From Bosea sp. ANAM02 (lineage in GTDB: Bacteria > Pseudomonadota > Alphaproteobacteria > Rhizobiales > Beijerinckiaceae): a DNA stretch of 64,000 nucleotides. The notes under the pieces were generated by a model. The model saw only the letters and a list, made by a program, of their open reading frames with translations, was not told where the DNA came from and did no database searches. The first letter of the stretch is position 1. Each line of letters starts with the position of its first letter. Below, in pieces: positions 1 through 7,133 of the stretch. The stretch spans positions 1,640,001 to 1,704,000 of the forward strand of contig NZ_AP022848.1 in assembly GCF_011764485.1 (NCBI RefSeq). The letters are read 5' to 3'. The position numbers and the translations under genes were made by a program.

Positions 1-1949
1 TTCTTCCCGGGCGCGCGCGTGAGTGGCCGTGTTGGCCTGAGCAAGATCAATCTCCCGGCATCTGCATCCTGCTTTCGAGGCACCAGGATCTCTCGCATGC
101 CCTCGATCAGGGGACTGGTGATACCAGAGAATTCCTTGAACTCGTCGGCGGAAAGCAAACCATTGCGACCATAATTGCCCGCGGAGGTTTCGGAGTTCGC
201 GTGGCCGAGAACACGGTCCCGTGTCCGAGCCGATAACTTCAGCTGGTCGATCATGTCGGCCATCGTGTGCCGCGTGCTGTAGAGCGTGACATCCTGGCGA
301 TTGGCGACGTTGAAGCGGCGTTTGACGTATTGCCAGCTCTTCGTCATCTCCTGGCTCCAACGGAGCTGCCCGTCCGGCTTTTTATATGGCTCGCAGTCGG
401 GGAAGAGCCTTGCCACGCCATGCCTGGCCATCTCGTCGCGATGATCGAGCAGACCGAGCTCGACGAGGAGCGGATGGATCGGAACGACGCGCGCGGATGC
501 GCTCGTCTTCAAAGTCCTCAACTCTGCCAGTGTGACCCGGCCCTTTCTGGCGTCGAACGGCCTGAGGTCGAAACAGGCAAATCCGTGCGAGACGATCAAA
601 TCATCGACCTTTAATGGACCCACCTCGCCAGTGCGCATGCCCGTCAGCAGGAGGATCAGATACTGCCAGTATACAGATCCCTGGATGAGATAACGCCCTT
701 CGGTCCAGCAGCGCTTCCGGCTATGGCAGCCGGTGAACAGGGGCAAGCTCACCAGTTTCAGGATCTCGTCGTCCTCGAAACTGTCTCGCGGTAACGCGGC
801 CCTGTTTTGCGGAGTGGTTTCGTCGAGAACCGGCACCACGTCGATCAACCGCTGCTTGTGCAGCCAGTTGAAGAACCGATCCAAACCGGCATGGTAGTTT
901 TTTTTGATGGTTCCGACGGCGGCGGTGACCAGCTTGGCGTCTGGATTGTCGATGCCATAGCGATAGCGGGCGTAAAGGGTTCTGCCGACATGCGCCGGGA
1001 TGTTCTTGGGCGTCGGGATGCGCGGAATTTCCGCGTTCAACTTCGAAAAATCGTCGCGATCATAGTCCCGGGGGCGCTTGTCGCCGATCAGGGCGATGGC
1101 GAATGTCACGATCGGTCCGATCTCGCTCCTGGCGCGATCATCACCATTCACGCGAAGTCGCCCGGCGAGATATTCCTCGAGGAAATCGCTGAGGCGTTTC
1201 ACATCATCCTTTTTCGGGGATGATGCGGCTGGTGGTTGAACGAACACATCGCACGCGGCTCCATTGTGGTCGGTCGGCCCCACCGTGGACACGTTTGAAA
1301 GACCGGTTGAATGTACTGCGGGCGTTGGTGTCAACGCCTGCTGTCGCGCCAGTATGACGTCGACATCGCTCGATGCGGTGTCACGCCCATTGCCCTGACC
1401 GACGAGAATCACGCCTTTGTCCGGCCGCGTGGGGTCAAAGCGATGCGGTTTAAGCGTCCCGAACGGCAGGGCAGGGGCGATTCCCAACGAGCGCATCGCG
1501 TCGGCCCGGCCCCGCTCATAGGCATCAGTCCGGTCGTCGGTCGCAATCCGCTTTTCGGCGACGAGGTTTTCCTGGCAGAAGGTCATCCAGGCGGCGTTGA
1601 ACGGCCCGTCCTGCGCCAGGCCTCCCATCTCGTCGATCAGGCCACGGACGACATGCTCGAACATGATGCGCGAGGAGAGCTTGTTTCGTTCGCTGACAGG
1701 GCCCTGAGCATTGAAGGCATGCAGCTGGTCCCGGATGTGCTGATAGCGCTGGTTCATGCTCTGCGAGGTTTGCAAGGGAAGGAGCCATGTCATCCGATCC
1801 GCCAGGACGTGACGGGCGGTGGCATAGTCGCTCGTGCCCAGTGAAAACCGCACTAAGCGACTGGGTGTACCGGAACTGAAGGTTTTGAGGCGAATTTGAA
1901 GATAATAGCGTCCGCCTTCACGGCGGGCGAGATGGGACGAGCGGGCCAC
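1..1949 (-). CDS. Site-specific tyrosine recombinase (integrase), 3' end off the window
   Basis: DNA strand-exchange enzyme, probably for integration and excision of an island or prophage. I translated the minus strand by hand: the frame is open from a stop at 2046-2048 to position 3, giving 649 codons from a GTG at 1949, the first usable start. The C-terminal catalytic core is visible: TGMRTGEV with the first Arg (about residue 439), STRHTMAD with the second Arg (about 560; the usual preceding His is Tyr), LGH (about 583), then Tyr in GNYG (about 593) as likely nucleophile. The N-terminal 430 residues hold an Arg-rich start and a SAM-like core-binding region. It begins 136 bp from tRNA-Met, a classic attB arrangement. 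The start codon is uncertain, and the C-terminus and the rest of the element lie to the left. Confidence 0.88.
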   Translation of the reverse strand, partial: MARSSHLARREGGRYYLQIRLKTFSSGTPSRLVRFSLGTSDYATARHVLADRMTWLLPLQTSQSMNQRYQHIRDQLHAFNAQGPVSERNKLSSRIMFEHVVRGLIDEMGGLAQDGPFNAAWMTFCQENLVAEKRIATDDRTDAYERGRADAMRSLGIAPALPFGTLKPHRFDPTRPDKGVILVGQGNGRDTASSDVDVILARQQALTPTPAVHSTGLSNVSTVGPTDHNGAACDVFVQPPAASSPKKDDVKRLSDFLEEYLAGRLRVNGDDRARSEIGPIVTFAIALIGDKRPRDYDRDDFSKLNAEIPRIPTPKNIPAHVGRTLYARYRYGIDNPDAKLVTAAVGTIKKNYHAGLDRFFNWLHKQRLIDVVPVLDETTPQNRAALPRDSFEDDEILKLVSLPLFTGCHSRKRCWTEGRYLIQGSVYWQYLILLLTGMRTGEVGPLKVDDLIVSHGFACFDLRPFDARKGRVTLAELRTLKTSASARVVPIHPLLVELGLLDHRDEMARHGVARLFPDCEPYKKPDGQLRWSQEMTKSWQYVKRRFNVANRQDVTLYSTRHTMADMIDQLKLSARTRDRVLGHANSETSAGNYGRNGLLSADEFKEFSGITSPLIEGMREILVPRKQDADAGRLILLRPTRPLTRAPGK

Positions 1950-2050
1950 GCGAAGCCTCGGAAACGAGAGGAATCGGTGTGAGACATCCCCGTGAGATAT
2001 CTCACAATCCGCAGGCGCGGGACGCTTTCCAAAAATCGATTGATTTCAGC

Positions 2051-2078
2051 TTCTTGAACACGATCGGAGGTTCAAGAA
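2051..2078. repeat. 9-bp perfect inverted repeat between integrase and tRNA-Met
   Basis: TTCTTGAAC (2051-2059) is repeated inverted as GTTCAAGAA (2070-2078) around a 10-nt loop. On the minus strand it directly follows the tRNA 3' end and its T-run. It could be a processing or termination hairpin for the tRNA, or a recombinase or excisionase binding dyad. The sequence alone does not decide. Confidence 0.5.
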
Positions 2079-2084
2079 AAAAAG

Positions 2085-2161
2085 TGGTAGCGGGAGAGGG
2101 ACTTGAACCCCCGACACGCGGATTATGATTCCGCTGCTCTAACCAGCTGAGCTACCCCGCC
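2085..2161 (-). tRNA. tRNA-Met (CAT), elongator type
   Basis: A 77-nt cloverleaf including an encoded CCA. The acceptor strand GGCGGGG pairs with the 3' arm, and the D-arm is GCTCAGCTGGTTAGAGC. The anticodon stem GCGGA/TCCGC encloses the loop ATCATAA with anticodon CAT, and the T-arm has GGTTCAA. The 3' end is ACCA at 2085-2088. The G1-U72 wobble and body match alphaproteobacterial elongator tRNA-Met rather than initiator, which would have three G:C pairs below the anticodon loop. The gene is intact despite the adjacent integrase. Confidence 0.95.
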
Positions 2162-2227
2162 ACAGGGTCGAGGCCGGCAAGCCGGCTCGTCTTCGAGGCG
2201 CGATATAGGCGTCGCGGCGGGGCGGCG

Positions 2228-2884
2228 TCAAGCCTTGGATTGCGCGTTATCGGCAGAAGCCTGCTTGCGCAGCCGGACGACCTTGAAATAGCCGCGCCCG
2301 ACATGGACCGTCTCGTAGCGGCCGGTCGCCTTCGCCCAGTCGGTCAGGCGGCTGACCTTGAAGTCGGAGCTCCAGCCCACCGCCTTCGAGAGCGGCGCGA
2401 CCGCGCTCCAGAACGGCGCCAGCAGGCCGCCATCGTCGACGAGGCGGCTGGAGATGATGATCTCGCCGCCCGGCTTCAGCACGCGGTCCATCTCGGCCAG
2501 CGCCTGCTCGGGGTTCGGCACGAGCGTGATCACGAATTGCGCGGTGACGGCGTCGAAGCGCTCGTCGCCGAAGCCGAGCCGGCAGGCATCCATCACCATC
2601 AGCCCGCGGACATGGTCGAGCTTCTGGTTCACCACCTTGCGATGGGCGACCCTGAGCATGTCGAGCGAGAGGTCGGCGCCGAGCACACGCGAGTCCGGCG
2701 TGAAATAGGGCAGGGTGAGCCCGGTGCCGACGCCGATCTCGAGGATGTCGGGGCCGCAGGAGCAGGCCGCCTCCACCGCCTCGCGCTGCGGGCGCGCCAG
2801 CATGTTCTGGTAGATCCGGTCGTAGAATTTCGCCCAGGTCGCATAGACGCGCTTCTGGCCGTCGAGATCGTAGGTCACCGGCAT
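2228..2884 (-). CDS. pmtA: Class I SAM methyltransferase, Rhodobacter-type phosphatidylethanolamine N-methyltransferase
   Basis: Predicted to transfer methyl groups from SAM to phosphatidylethanolamine on the way to phosphatidylcholine at the inner membrane. The 218-aa protein starts at MPVTYDLDG. The upstream in-frame extension is Pro/Arg-rich and overlaps mnmA, so I excluded it. SAM motif I is LEIGVGTGLTLPY near residue 60, followed by GADLS, the MDACRL acidic motif and the post-motif LKPGGEIIISSR. The pattern FVITLVPNPEQAL and the spacing match the short soluble Rhodobacter-type PmtA family rather than the Sinorhizobium type. It lies 37 bp downstream of mnmA on the same strand and is probably cotranscribed. 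A generic ubiE-like methyltransferase is the alternative. Confidence 0.72.
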   Translation of the reverse strand: MPVTYDLDGQKRVYATWAKFYDRIYQNMLARPQREAVEAACSCGPDILEIGVGTGLTLPYFTPDSRVLGADLSLDMLRVAHRKVVNQKLDHVRGLMVMDACRLGFGDERFDAVTAQFVITLVPNPEQALAEMDRVLKPGGEIIISSRLVDDGGLLAPFWSAVAPLSKAVGWSSDFKVSRLTDWAKATGRYETVHVGRGYFKVVRLRKQASADNAQSKA

Positions 2885-2921
2885 GGTCTGGAGTCCGAAC
2901 GGAAGAGCGAGGCCTGGGCGA

Positions 2922-4109
2922 TCAGGACAGGGCGAGGGCGGCCGGCGCGGGCGCGGACGGCAGGGCGAGCGGGCGCCGCAGGATGGTGCCGCCGCCGAGG
3001 ACGCGGGAACCGGGGCCGGCATCGGCATAGATCACGCAGGCCTGGCCCGGCGAGACGCCCTCCTCGTCGCTGGCGAGCTCGATGCGCAGGCCCTCCGCGT
3101 CGCGGAAGAGCCGGGCCTCGCGCGGGGCGCGGGTCGAGCGCACGCGCACGGCGACGTCGAGCCCTTCCGGCGGAAGAGCGTCGAGCGAGATTTCGCCGAT
3201 CCAGTTGAGATCGCGCAGGCGGATCTCGCCCACGCTGAGCGCCTCGCGCGGGCCGACGATGACGCGAGCGGCGTCGGCGTCGAGGCGCAGGACATAGAGC
3301 GGCTCGCTGGCGCTGATGCCGAGGCCCTTGCGCTGGCCGACGGTGTAATGGAGCACGCCATCGTGATGGCCGAGGATGCGGCCGTCGAGATGGACGATGT
3401 CGCCGGGGCGGGCGGCGCCGGGCTTGAGGCGCTCGATGACGTCGGCATAGCGGCCGTTGGGCACGAAGCAGATGTCCTGGCTGTCGGGCTTGTCGGCGAT
3501 GGCGAGGCCGAGCTCGGCGGCGAGCGCGCGGGTCTGCGCCTTGTCGATATGGCCGAGCGGGAAGCGCAGCAGGTCGAGCTGCTCCTGCGTCGTCGCATAG
3601 AGGAAATAGCTCTGGTCGCGGCTCGCGTCGGCAGCGCGAAACAGGCCCCGATGGCCGTTGCCGAGGTCGCGGCTCAGCACGTAATGGCCGGTCGCCAGCG
3701 CGTCGGCACCGAGCTCCTTGGCGAGGTCGAGCAGATCGCGGAACTTCACGGTCCGGTTGCACTCGACACAGGGGATCGGCGTCTCGCCGGCGAGATAGCT
3801 CTCGGCGAAGCGCTCGATCACCGCGTCGCGGAAGCGGCTTTCGTAATCGAGCACGTAATGCGGGATGCCGATCGTCTCGGCGACGCGACGGGCGTCGTGG
3901 ATGTCCTGCCCGGCGCAGCAGGCGCCAGCGCGATGGACGGCTGCGCCATGGTCGTAAAGCTGGAGCGTGACGCCGATGACGTCATACCCCTCGCGCTTGA
4001 GCAGGGCGGCGACGACGGAGGAATCGACGCCGCCGGACATTGCCGCAACGACGCGCGTGGCCGCGGGCGGCTTGGCGATGTCGAGGGAATTGCGGGATGG
4101 CGCGGTCAT
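2922..4109 (-). CDS. mnmA: tRNA 2-thiouridine(34) synthase
   Basis: Adds sulfur to U34 of Lys, Glu and Gln tRNAs in the cytoplasm. The 395-aa protein starts at [10 protein letters not shown]; a longer in-frame ATG at 4211 adds 34 unconserved residues. The PP-loop ATPase motif SGGVDSS lies near residue 25. The two catalytic cysteines are in IPCVECNR and DSQDICFVP. The central [10 protein letters not shown] and SQDQSYFL-like block (here [10 protein letters not shown]) and the C-terminal beta-barrel domain are present, and length is normal for the family. It is transcribed divergently from fliK. Confidence 0.96.
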   Translation of the reverse strand: MTAPSRNSLDIAKPPAATRVVAAMSGGVDSSVVAALLKREGYDVIGVTLQLYDHGAAVHRAGACCAGQDIHDARRVAETIGIPHYVLDYESRFRDAVIERFAESYLAGETPIPCVECNRTVKFRDLLDLAKELGADALATGHYVLSRDLGNGHRGLFRAADASRDQSYFLYATTQEQLDLLRFPLGHIDKAQTRALAAELGLAIADKPDSQDICFVPNGRYADVIERLKPGAARPGDIVHLDGRILGHHDGVLHYTVGQRKGLGISASEPLYVLRLDADAARVIVGPREALSVGEIRLRDLNWIGEISLDALPPEGLDVAVRVRSTRAPREARLFRDAEGLRIELASDEEGVSPGQACVIYADAGPGSRVLGGGTILRRPLALPSAPAPAALALS

Positions 4110-4302
4110 TCTCGGCTGTGTCGTGGCTGGCTCGGGGGCTCGAAAGGCGGCTTCGGCGCGTCTGCCGGCTCTATACCGGCTTTGCTCCGATGCCGCCAGC
4201 CGGATCGGCAAATCCTGCCGGTCTGAACGTTGCGAGCCGGGCTCATATTGCCCGCTCGCCCAATCAGATGGTGCTAAGGCCTTGATTCAGCAAGGGCCGC
4301 TT

Positions 4303-4319
4303 CTGGCTCGCAACTTGCT
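4303..4319 (+). promoter_or_regulatory. Sigma-54 (-24/-12) promoter of fliK
   Basis: The sequence CTGGCTCGCAACTTGCT has TGGC at 4304-4307 and TTGC at 4315-4318, with exactly 10 bases between GG and GC. It differs from the TGGCACG-N4-TTGCW consensus at one position. It is 45 bp upstream of the fliK ATG. A sigma-54 activator (flbD) is encoded in the same cluster. Confidence 0.7.
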
Positions 4320-4363
4320 GGACACAGGTCGGGCGCGTTGTTGCCCGCGTCACGGGACCGTTC

Positions 4364-5860
4364 ATGCCGATCCAGTCTGTGTTCACACATCAGGCCTCTG
4401 CCGAAGCGCCGGTTGCCCGGTCGCGCGCCGGTCAAACCGAGCCGCGCGAGAACGGCGAGGTCTTTGCGCTGCCCGATACCGAGGCGGCGGCCGGCGAGAC
4501 CAAGGCCGGTGCCGCCGGGAAGGCGATCGCCTCGGGAGAGGCCGCGATTTCCAAGGAAGCGGCTGCTGCCGCGCTGGTCGTCGATCCCGCCAAGGTGAAT
4601 GCGCAGGTGAACACGTCCCAGCCAGTTGCCGAGCCCCCGGTGGCGCGTGCTCCGGCGACCAAATCCGAGCCGCAGCCGGCGAAGGCCGAGGCGAGCGGGA
4701 TCGCGTTCCTGATCGCGATGGCAGAAGCCCAGACCGGCGTCCAGGGCGAAGCTGGCGGCGAGAAGCCGGCGGCGCAATCGGGCGAGGCCGCTGTCGAGAC
4801 CGGAGAGGGCATTGCCAAGAAGGCTGACAAAGACGCTGCCGAAGGGGAGGGCGAGCCTGCCGTCGTGACTGCCGTTCCGGCGAGCGAAAACCAGGCGGGG
4901 GCCGTGCCGGTGCCGGTGGTGGTCCCGCCTCCGTTGGCCCTGCCGCAGGGAGCGCAACCCGCGACCGAAGCGGCTGCCGGCGAGGCGGTCGACGAACTGT
5001 CGGCCGACGGCGGATCGAAGAAGGGGGCTGCGAAGCCGGCACTGGCCGCGGCAACCGCCGGGCTGCCGCTCGTCGCGGCAGCGACGCCGGAGGCTGCGCA
5101 GGCCGCGGCCGCAGGCACCGTGGACGGCAAGGCGGCGCTCGGTGGTGCGCATGCGGTCGGGGCTGCCGGACAGGGCGCTGCGGAATTCGCGGATACCCTC
5201 GCCAAGGCCGACCAGCCGCCGGCGGCCAACGGAGCCCAGTCTGCCGCCGAGCCGAAGGCGCTCGATGCCCTGCAGCAGCAGCCGGCCGCGCCTTTCGATC
5301 TCTCGACCCTGCTTCAGCAGGCGCCCGGAAAATCCGGGCATGAGCGCCTGGTCCAGCCGTTCGATCCGAACGCGGCGGCCGGCAACGCCCCCGGCGCGCC
5401 AGGACAGGGCACGGCGAGCGGCCAGCCGACGCCGATCCATGTCGTGCCGATCGAGATCGGGCTGCGCGCCATGTCCGGCGCGCGGCAATTCGATATCCGG
5501 CTCGATCCCGACGAACTTGGCCGCGTCGACGTCAACCTGTCGATCTCCGACAAGGGCGAGGTCAGCGCCAGGCTGGTCGTCGACCGCGTCGAGACCCTGC
5601 ATCTCCTGCAGCGCGATGCGCGCACGCTGGAGCGCGCCTTCGAGCAGGCAGGACTGAAGCCGTCCGATGGCGGTGTAGACATCACCCTGCGCGACCCGTC
5701 CGATCAATCCGCCTTCCGCCAGAACCGCCAGCAGGACGAGGCGCCGCAGCGCCCGCGCCAGCCCGACGGCATCGAGCTGGCCGAGGACGCTCCCCTTACC
5801 ATCGACCCCGTTCCGCAGCGCCGTCTCATTCGGCTCGGCGGCGTCGATCTCAGCATCTGA
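4364..5860 (+). CDS. fliK: Flagellar hook-length control protein
   Basis: Secreted molecular ruler that sets hook length and triggers the export specificity switch. It is 498 aa. About 340 N-terminal residues are low-complexity Ala/Glu/Pro-rich linker, as usual for FliK. The Flg_hook domain (Flg_hook family) follows from about residue 360, with FDIRLDPDELGRVDVNLS and the ensuing VSARLVVDR strand. The rest of the chain is a Gln/Arg-rich tail. flgD follows after 15 bp, so the two are one operon, probably driven by the sigma-54 element 45 bp upstream. The divergent gap to mnmA (4110-4363) otherwise shows nothing. Confidence 0.9.
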   Translation: MPIQSVFTHQASAEAPVARSRAGQTEPRENGEVFALPDTEAAAGETKAGAAGKAIASGEAAISKEAAAAALVVDPAKVNAQVNTSQPVAEPPVARAPATKSEPQPAKAEASGIAFLIAMAEAQTGVQGEAGGEKPAAQSGEAAVETGEGIAKKADKDAAEGEGEPAVVTAVPASENQAGAVPVPVVVPPPLALPQGAQPATEAAAGEAVDELSADGGSKKGAAKPALAAATAGLPLVAAATPEAAQAAAAGTVDGKAALGGAHAVGAAGQGAAEFADTLAKADQPPAANGAQSAAEPKALDALQQQPAAPFDLSTLLQQAPGKSGHERLVQPFDPNAAAGNAPGAPGQGTASGQPTPIHVVPIEIGLRAMSGARQFDIRLDPDELGRVDVNLSISDKGEVSARLVVDRVETLHLLQRDARTLERAFEQAGLKPSDGGVDITLRDPSDQSAFRQNRQQDEAPQRPRQPDGIELAEDAPLTIDPVPQRRLIRLGGVDLSI

Positions 5861-5875
5861 ACGAGGACCAGCGCC

Positions 5876-6547
5876 ATGGCGGTTTCCAGCACCAGCGGCA
5901 CCTCAGGGACATCGGGTACCAGCACCAGCACGGTGACCGGTTCCACGAACGGCATTGCCAATAATTTCGACCAGTTCCTGCTGCTGCTGACGACGCAGCT
6001 CAAGAACCAGTCGCCGCTCGACCCGCTCGACACCAACCAGTTCACCCAGCAGCTCGTGCAGTTCGCCGGCGTCGAGCAGCAGCTCAAGACCAACGAGACG
6101 CTGGGCTCGCTCCTCAGCCTCAGCGCGGCCGGTACGGCGACCAATGCCGTCGGCTTCATCGGGGCCACGGTCACGGCCGACGGCACCGCGACGCGCCTGA
6201 TCGACGGCAAGGCCGACTGGAAGGTCAACATGCCCTCGACCGGAACGGCGACGATCACCATCAAGGATTCGAACGGCAGCGTCGTCCAGACGCTGACGAA
6301 GACGCTGGCCGCGGGCGACCAGACCTTCACTTGGGATGGCTCGACCTCGCTCGGCACCAAGGCGCCGGACGGCGAGTACAGCATCACGATCGACGCCAAG
6401 AACGTGGCCGGCGAGAGCATAACCGCGAAGACGCAGATCAGCGGCGTGGTCGACGGCGTCGACTTCACCTCCTCGATCCCGATGCTCAAGATCGGCTCGA
6501 TCAGCATCCCGATCGACAAGGTGAAGAGCGTGGTCCGCGGCGACTGA
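5876..6547 (+). CDS. flgD: Flagellar hook capping/assembly protein
   Basis: Scaffold cap for FlgE polymerisation at the distal end of the growing hook, outside the cell. It is 223 aa. The N-terminal FlgD signature includes FDQFLLLLTTQLKNQSPLDP (near residues 28-47) and then QLVQFAGVEQQL. The C-terminal half carries a FlgD Ig/FlgD Tudor-like region with FTWDGSTSLGTKAPDGEYSI. A Ser/Thr/Gly-rich N-terminus is typical of proteins exported by the flagellar type III system without a cleaved signal. It is coupled to fliK by 15 bp. Confidence 0.95.
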   Translation: MAVSSTSGTSGTSGTSTSTVTGSTNGIANNFDQFLLLLTTQLKNQSPLDPLDTNQFTQQLVQFAGVEQQLKTNETLGSLLSLSAAGTATNAVGFIGATVTADGTATRLIDGKADWKVNMPSTGTATITIKDSNGSVVQTLTKTLAAGDQTFTWDGSTSLGTKAPDGEYSITIDAKNVAGESITAKTQISGVVDGVDFTSSIPMLKIGSISIPIDKVKSVVRGD

Positions 6548-6586
6548 GCACGGGCGAATCAGTCGTGGACATCCGAGGCGAATGTT

Positions 6587-6601
6587 TTAGCCAATTTTTA
6601 A
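6587..6601 (+). promoter_or_regulatory. CtrA-like box upstream of sciP
   Basis: TTAG-N7-TTAA (TTAG 6587-6590, TTAA 6598-6601) matches the CtrA consensus TTAA-N7-TTAA with one mismatch. It is 54 bp upstream of the sciP ATG. A GANTC (CcrM methylation) site, GAATC, is at 6556-6560. Binding is inferred, not shown. Confidence 0.5.
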
Positions 6602-6654
6602 AGCCGCCTGCTTATGCTGCCCTCAGTAGCTCTGTTGAGTTGTGTGAGAGTACC

Positions 6655-6930
6655 ATGACCGAGCCATTGCGACCGCGGGTGAAATACGTGATCGGACCGG
6701 ACGGCAGTCCGCTGACGATCGCGGACCTCCCGCCGATGAATACCAGGCGCTGGGTCATCCGGCGGAAGGCCGAGGTGGTGGCCGCCGTGCGCGGCGGACT
6801 GCTCAGCCTCGAAGAGGCCTGTCAGCGTTATACGCTGACCGTCGACGAGTTCCTGAGCTGGCAGATGTCGATCGACCAGCATGGCCTTGCCGGCCTGCGG
6901 ACGACCCGCATCCAGCACTACCGCCAGTAA
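6655..6930 (+). CDS. sciP: SciP family CtrA inhibitor (DUF1153)
   Basis: Small helix-turn-helix protein that in Caulobacter binds CtrA and blocks its transcriptional activation in G1. It is 91 aa and starts at MTEPLRPRVKYV, the conserved DUF1153 N-terminus. The motif GPDGSPLTIADLPP is followed by RRWVIRRKAEVVAAVRGG, an HTH of the Trp-repressor-like type (SLEEACQRYTLTVDEFLSW) and the basic tail. Length and sequence agree with the family. It sits alone between flgD and fliF with its own upstream CtrA-like box and a strong hairpin downstream, so it is likely monocistronic. Confidence 0.93.
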   Translation: MTEPLRPRVKYVIGPDGSPLTIADLPPMNTRRWVIRRKAEVVAAVRGGLLSLEEACQRYTLTVDEFLSWQMSIDQHGLAGLRTTRIQHYRQ

Positions 6931-6954
6931 GAAGCAGGGATTTCCGTTTCTTTT

Positions 6955-6989
6955 CAAAGGCGTCGGCCCAAGCAGGGCCGGCGCCTTTG
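6955..6989 (+). terminator. Strong hairpin after sciP
   Basis: A 15-bp stem, CAAAGGCGTCGGCCC with GGGCCGGCGCCTTTG and a single mismatch, surrounds the loop AAGCA. The hairpin starts 25 bp past the sciP stop. There is no long T-run, so termination strength is uncertain. It would insulate fliF from sciP transcription. Confidence 0.6.
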
Positions 6990-7040
6990 GCGTTTCCAAT
7001 GCGCGGCCCGCGAGAAAGTTTAACGACCCGCCTTCAAAAA

Positions 7041-7055
7041 TTAACCAGCCGCTAA
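7041..7055 (+). promoter_or_regulatory. CtrA-like box upstream of fliF
   Basis: TTAA-N7-CTAA (7041-7044 and 7052-7055), in the context TTAACC..CTAACC, nearly matches the full TTAACC-N5-TTAACC form of the Caulobacter CtrA site. It lies 79 bp ahead of the GTG start of fliF. Only one base of the core half-sites differs from consensus. Confidence 0.65.
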
Positions 7056-7133
7056 CCATGCACCGGGAAAAACTTGCCTAGTGGGGCGGGACAGGTGTGC
7101 CGTCCCCTGCGATTCTGTGGGACGGATGGCGGC

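Noticed and set aside
267..1844. Several plus-strand frames in the first 2 kb
   Set aside because: All lie opposite the integrase frame, which carries the full set of recombinase motifs.
6989..7008. GG-N10-GC match (TGGCGTTTCCAATGC) as a sigma-54 promoter for fliF
   Set aside because: The -12 element is ATGC and the middle does not match; the CtrA-like box is a better explanation.
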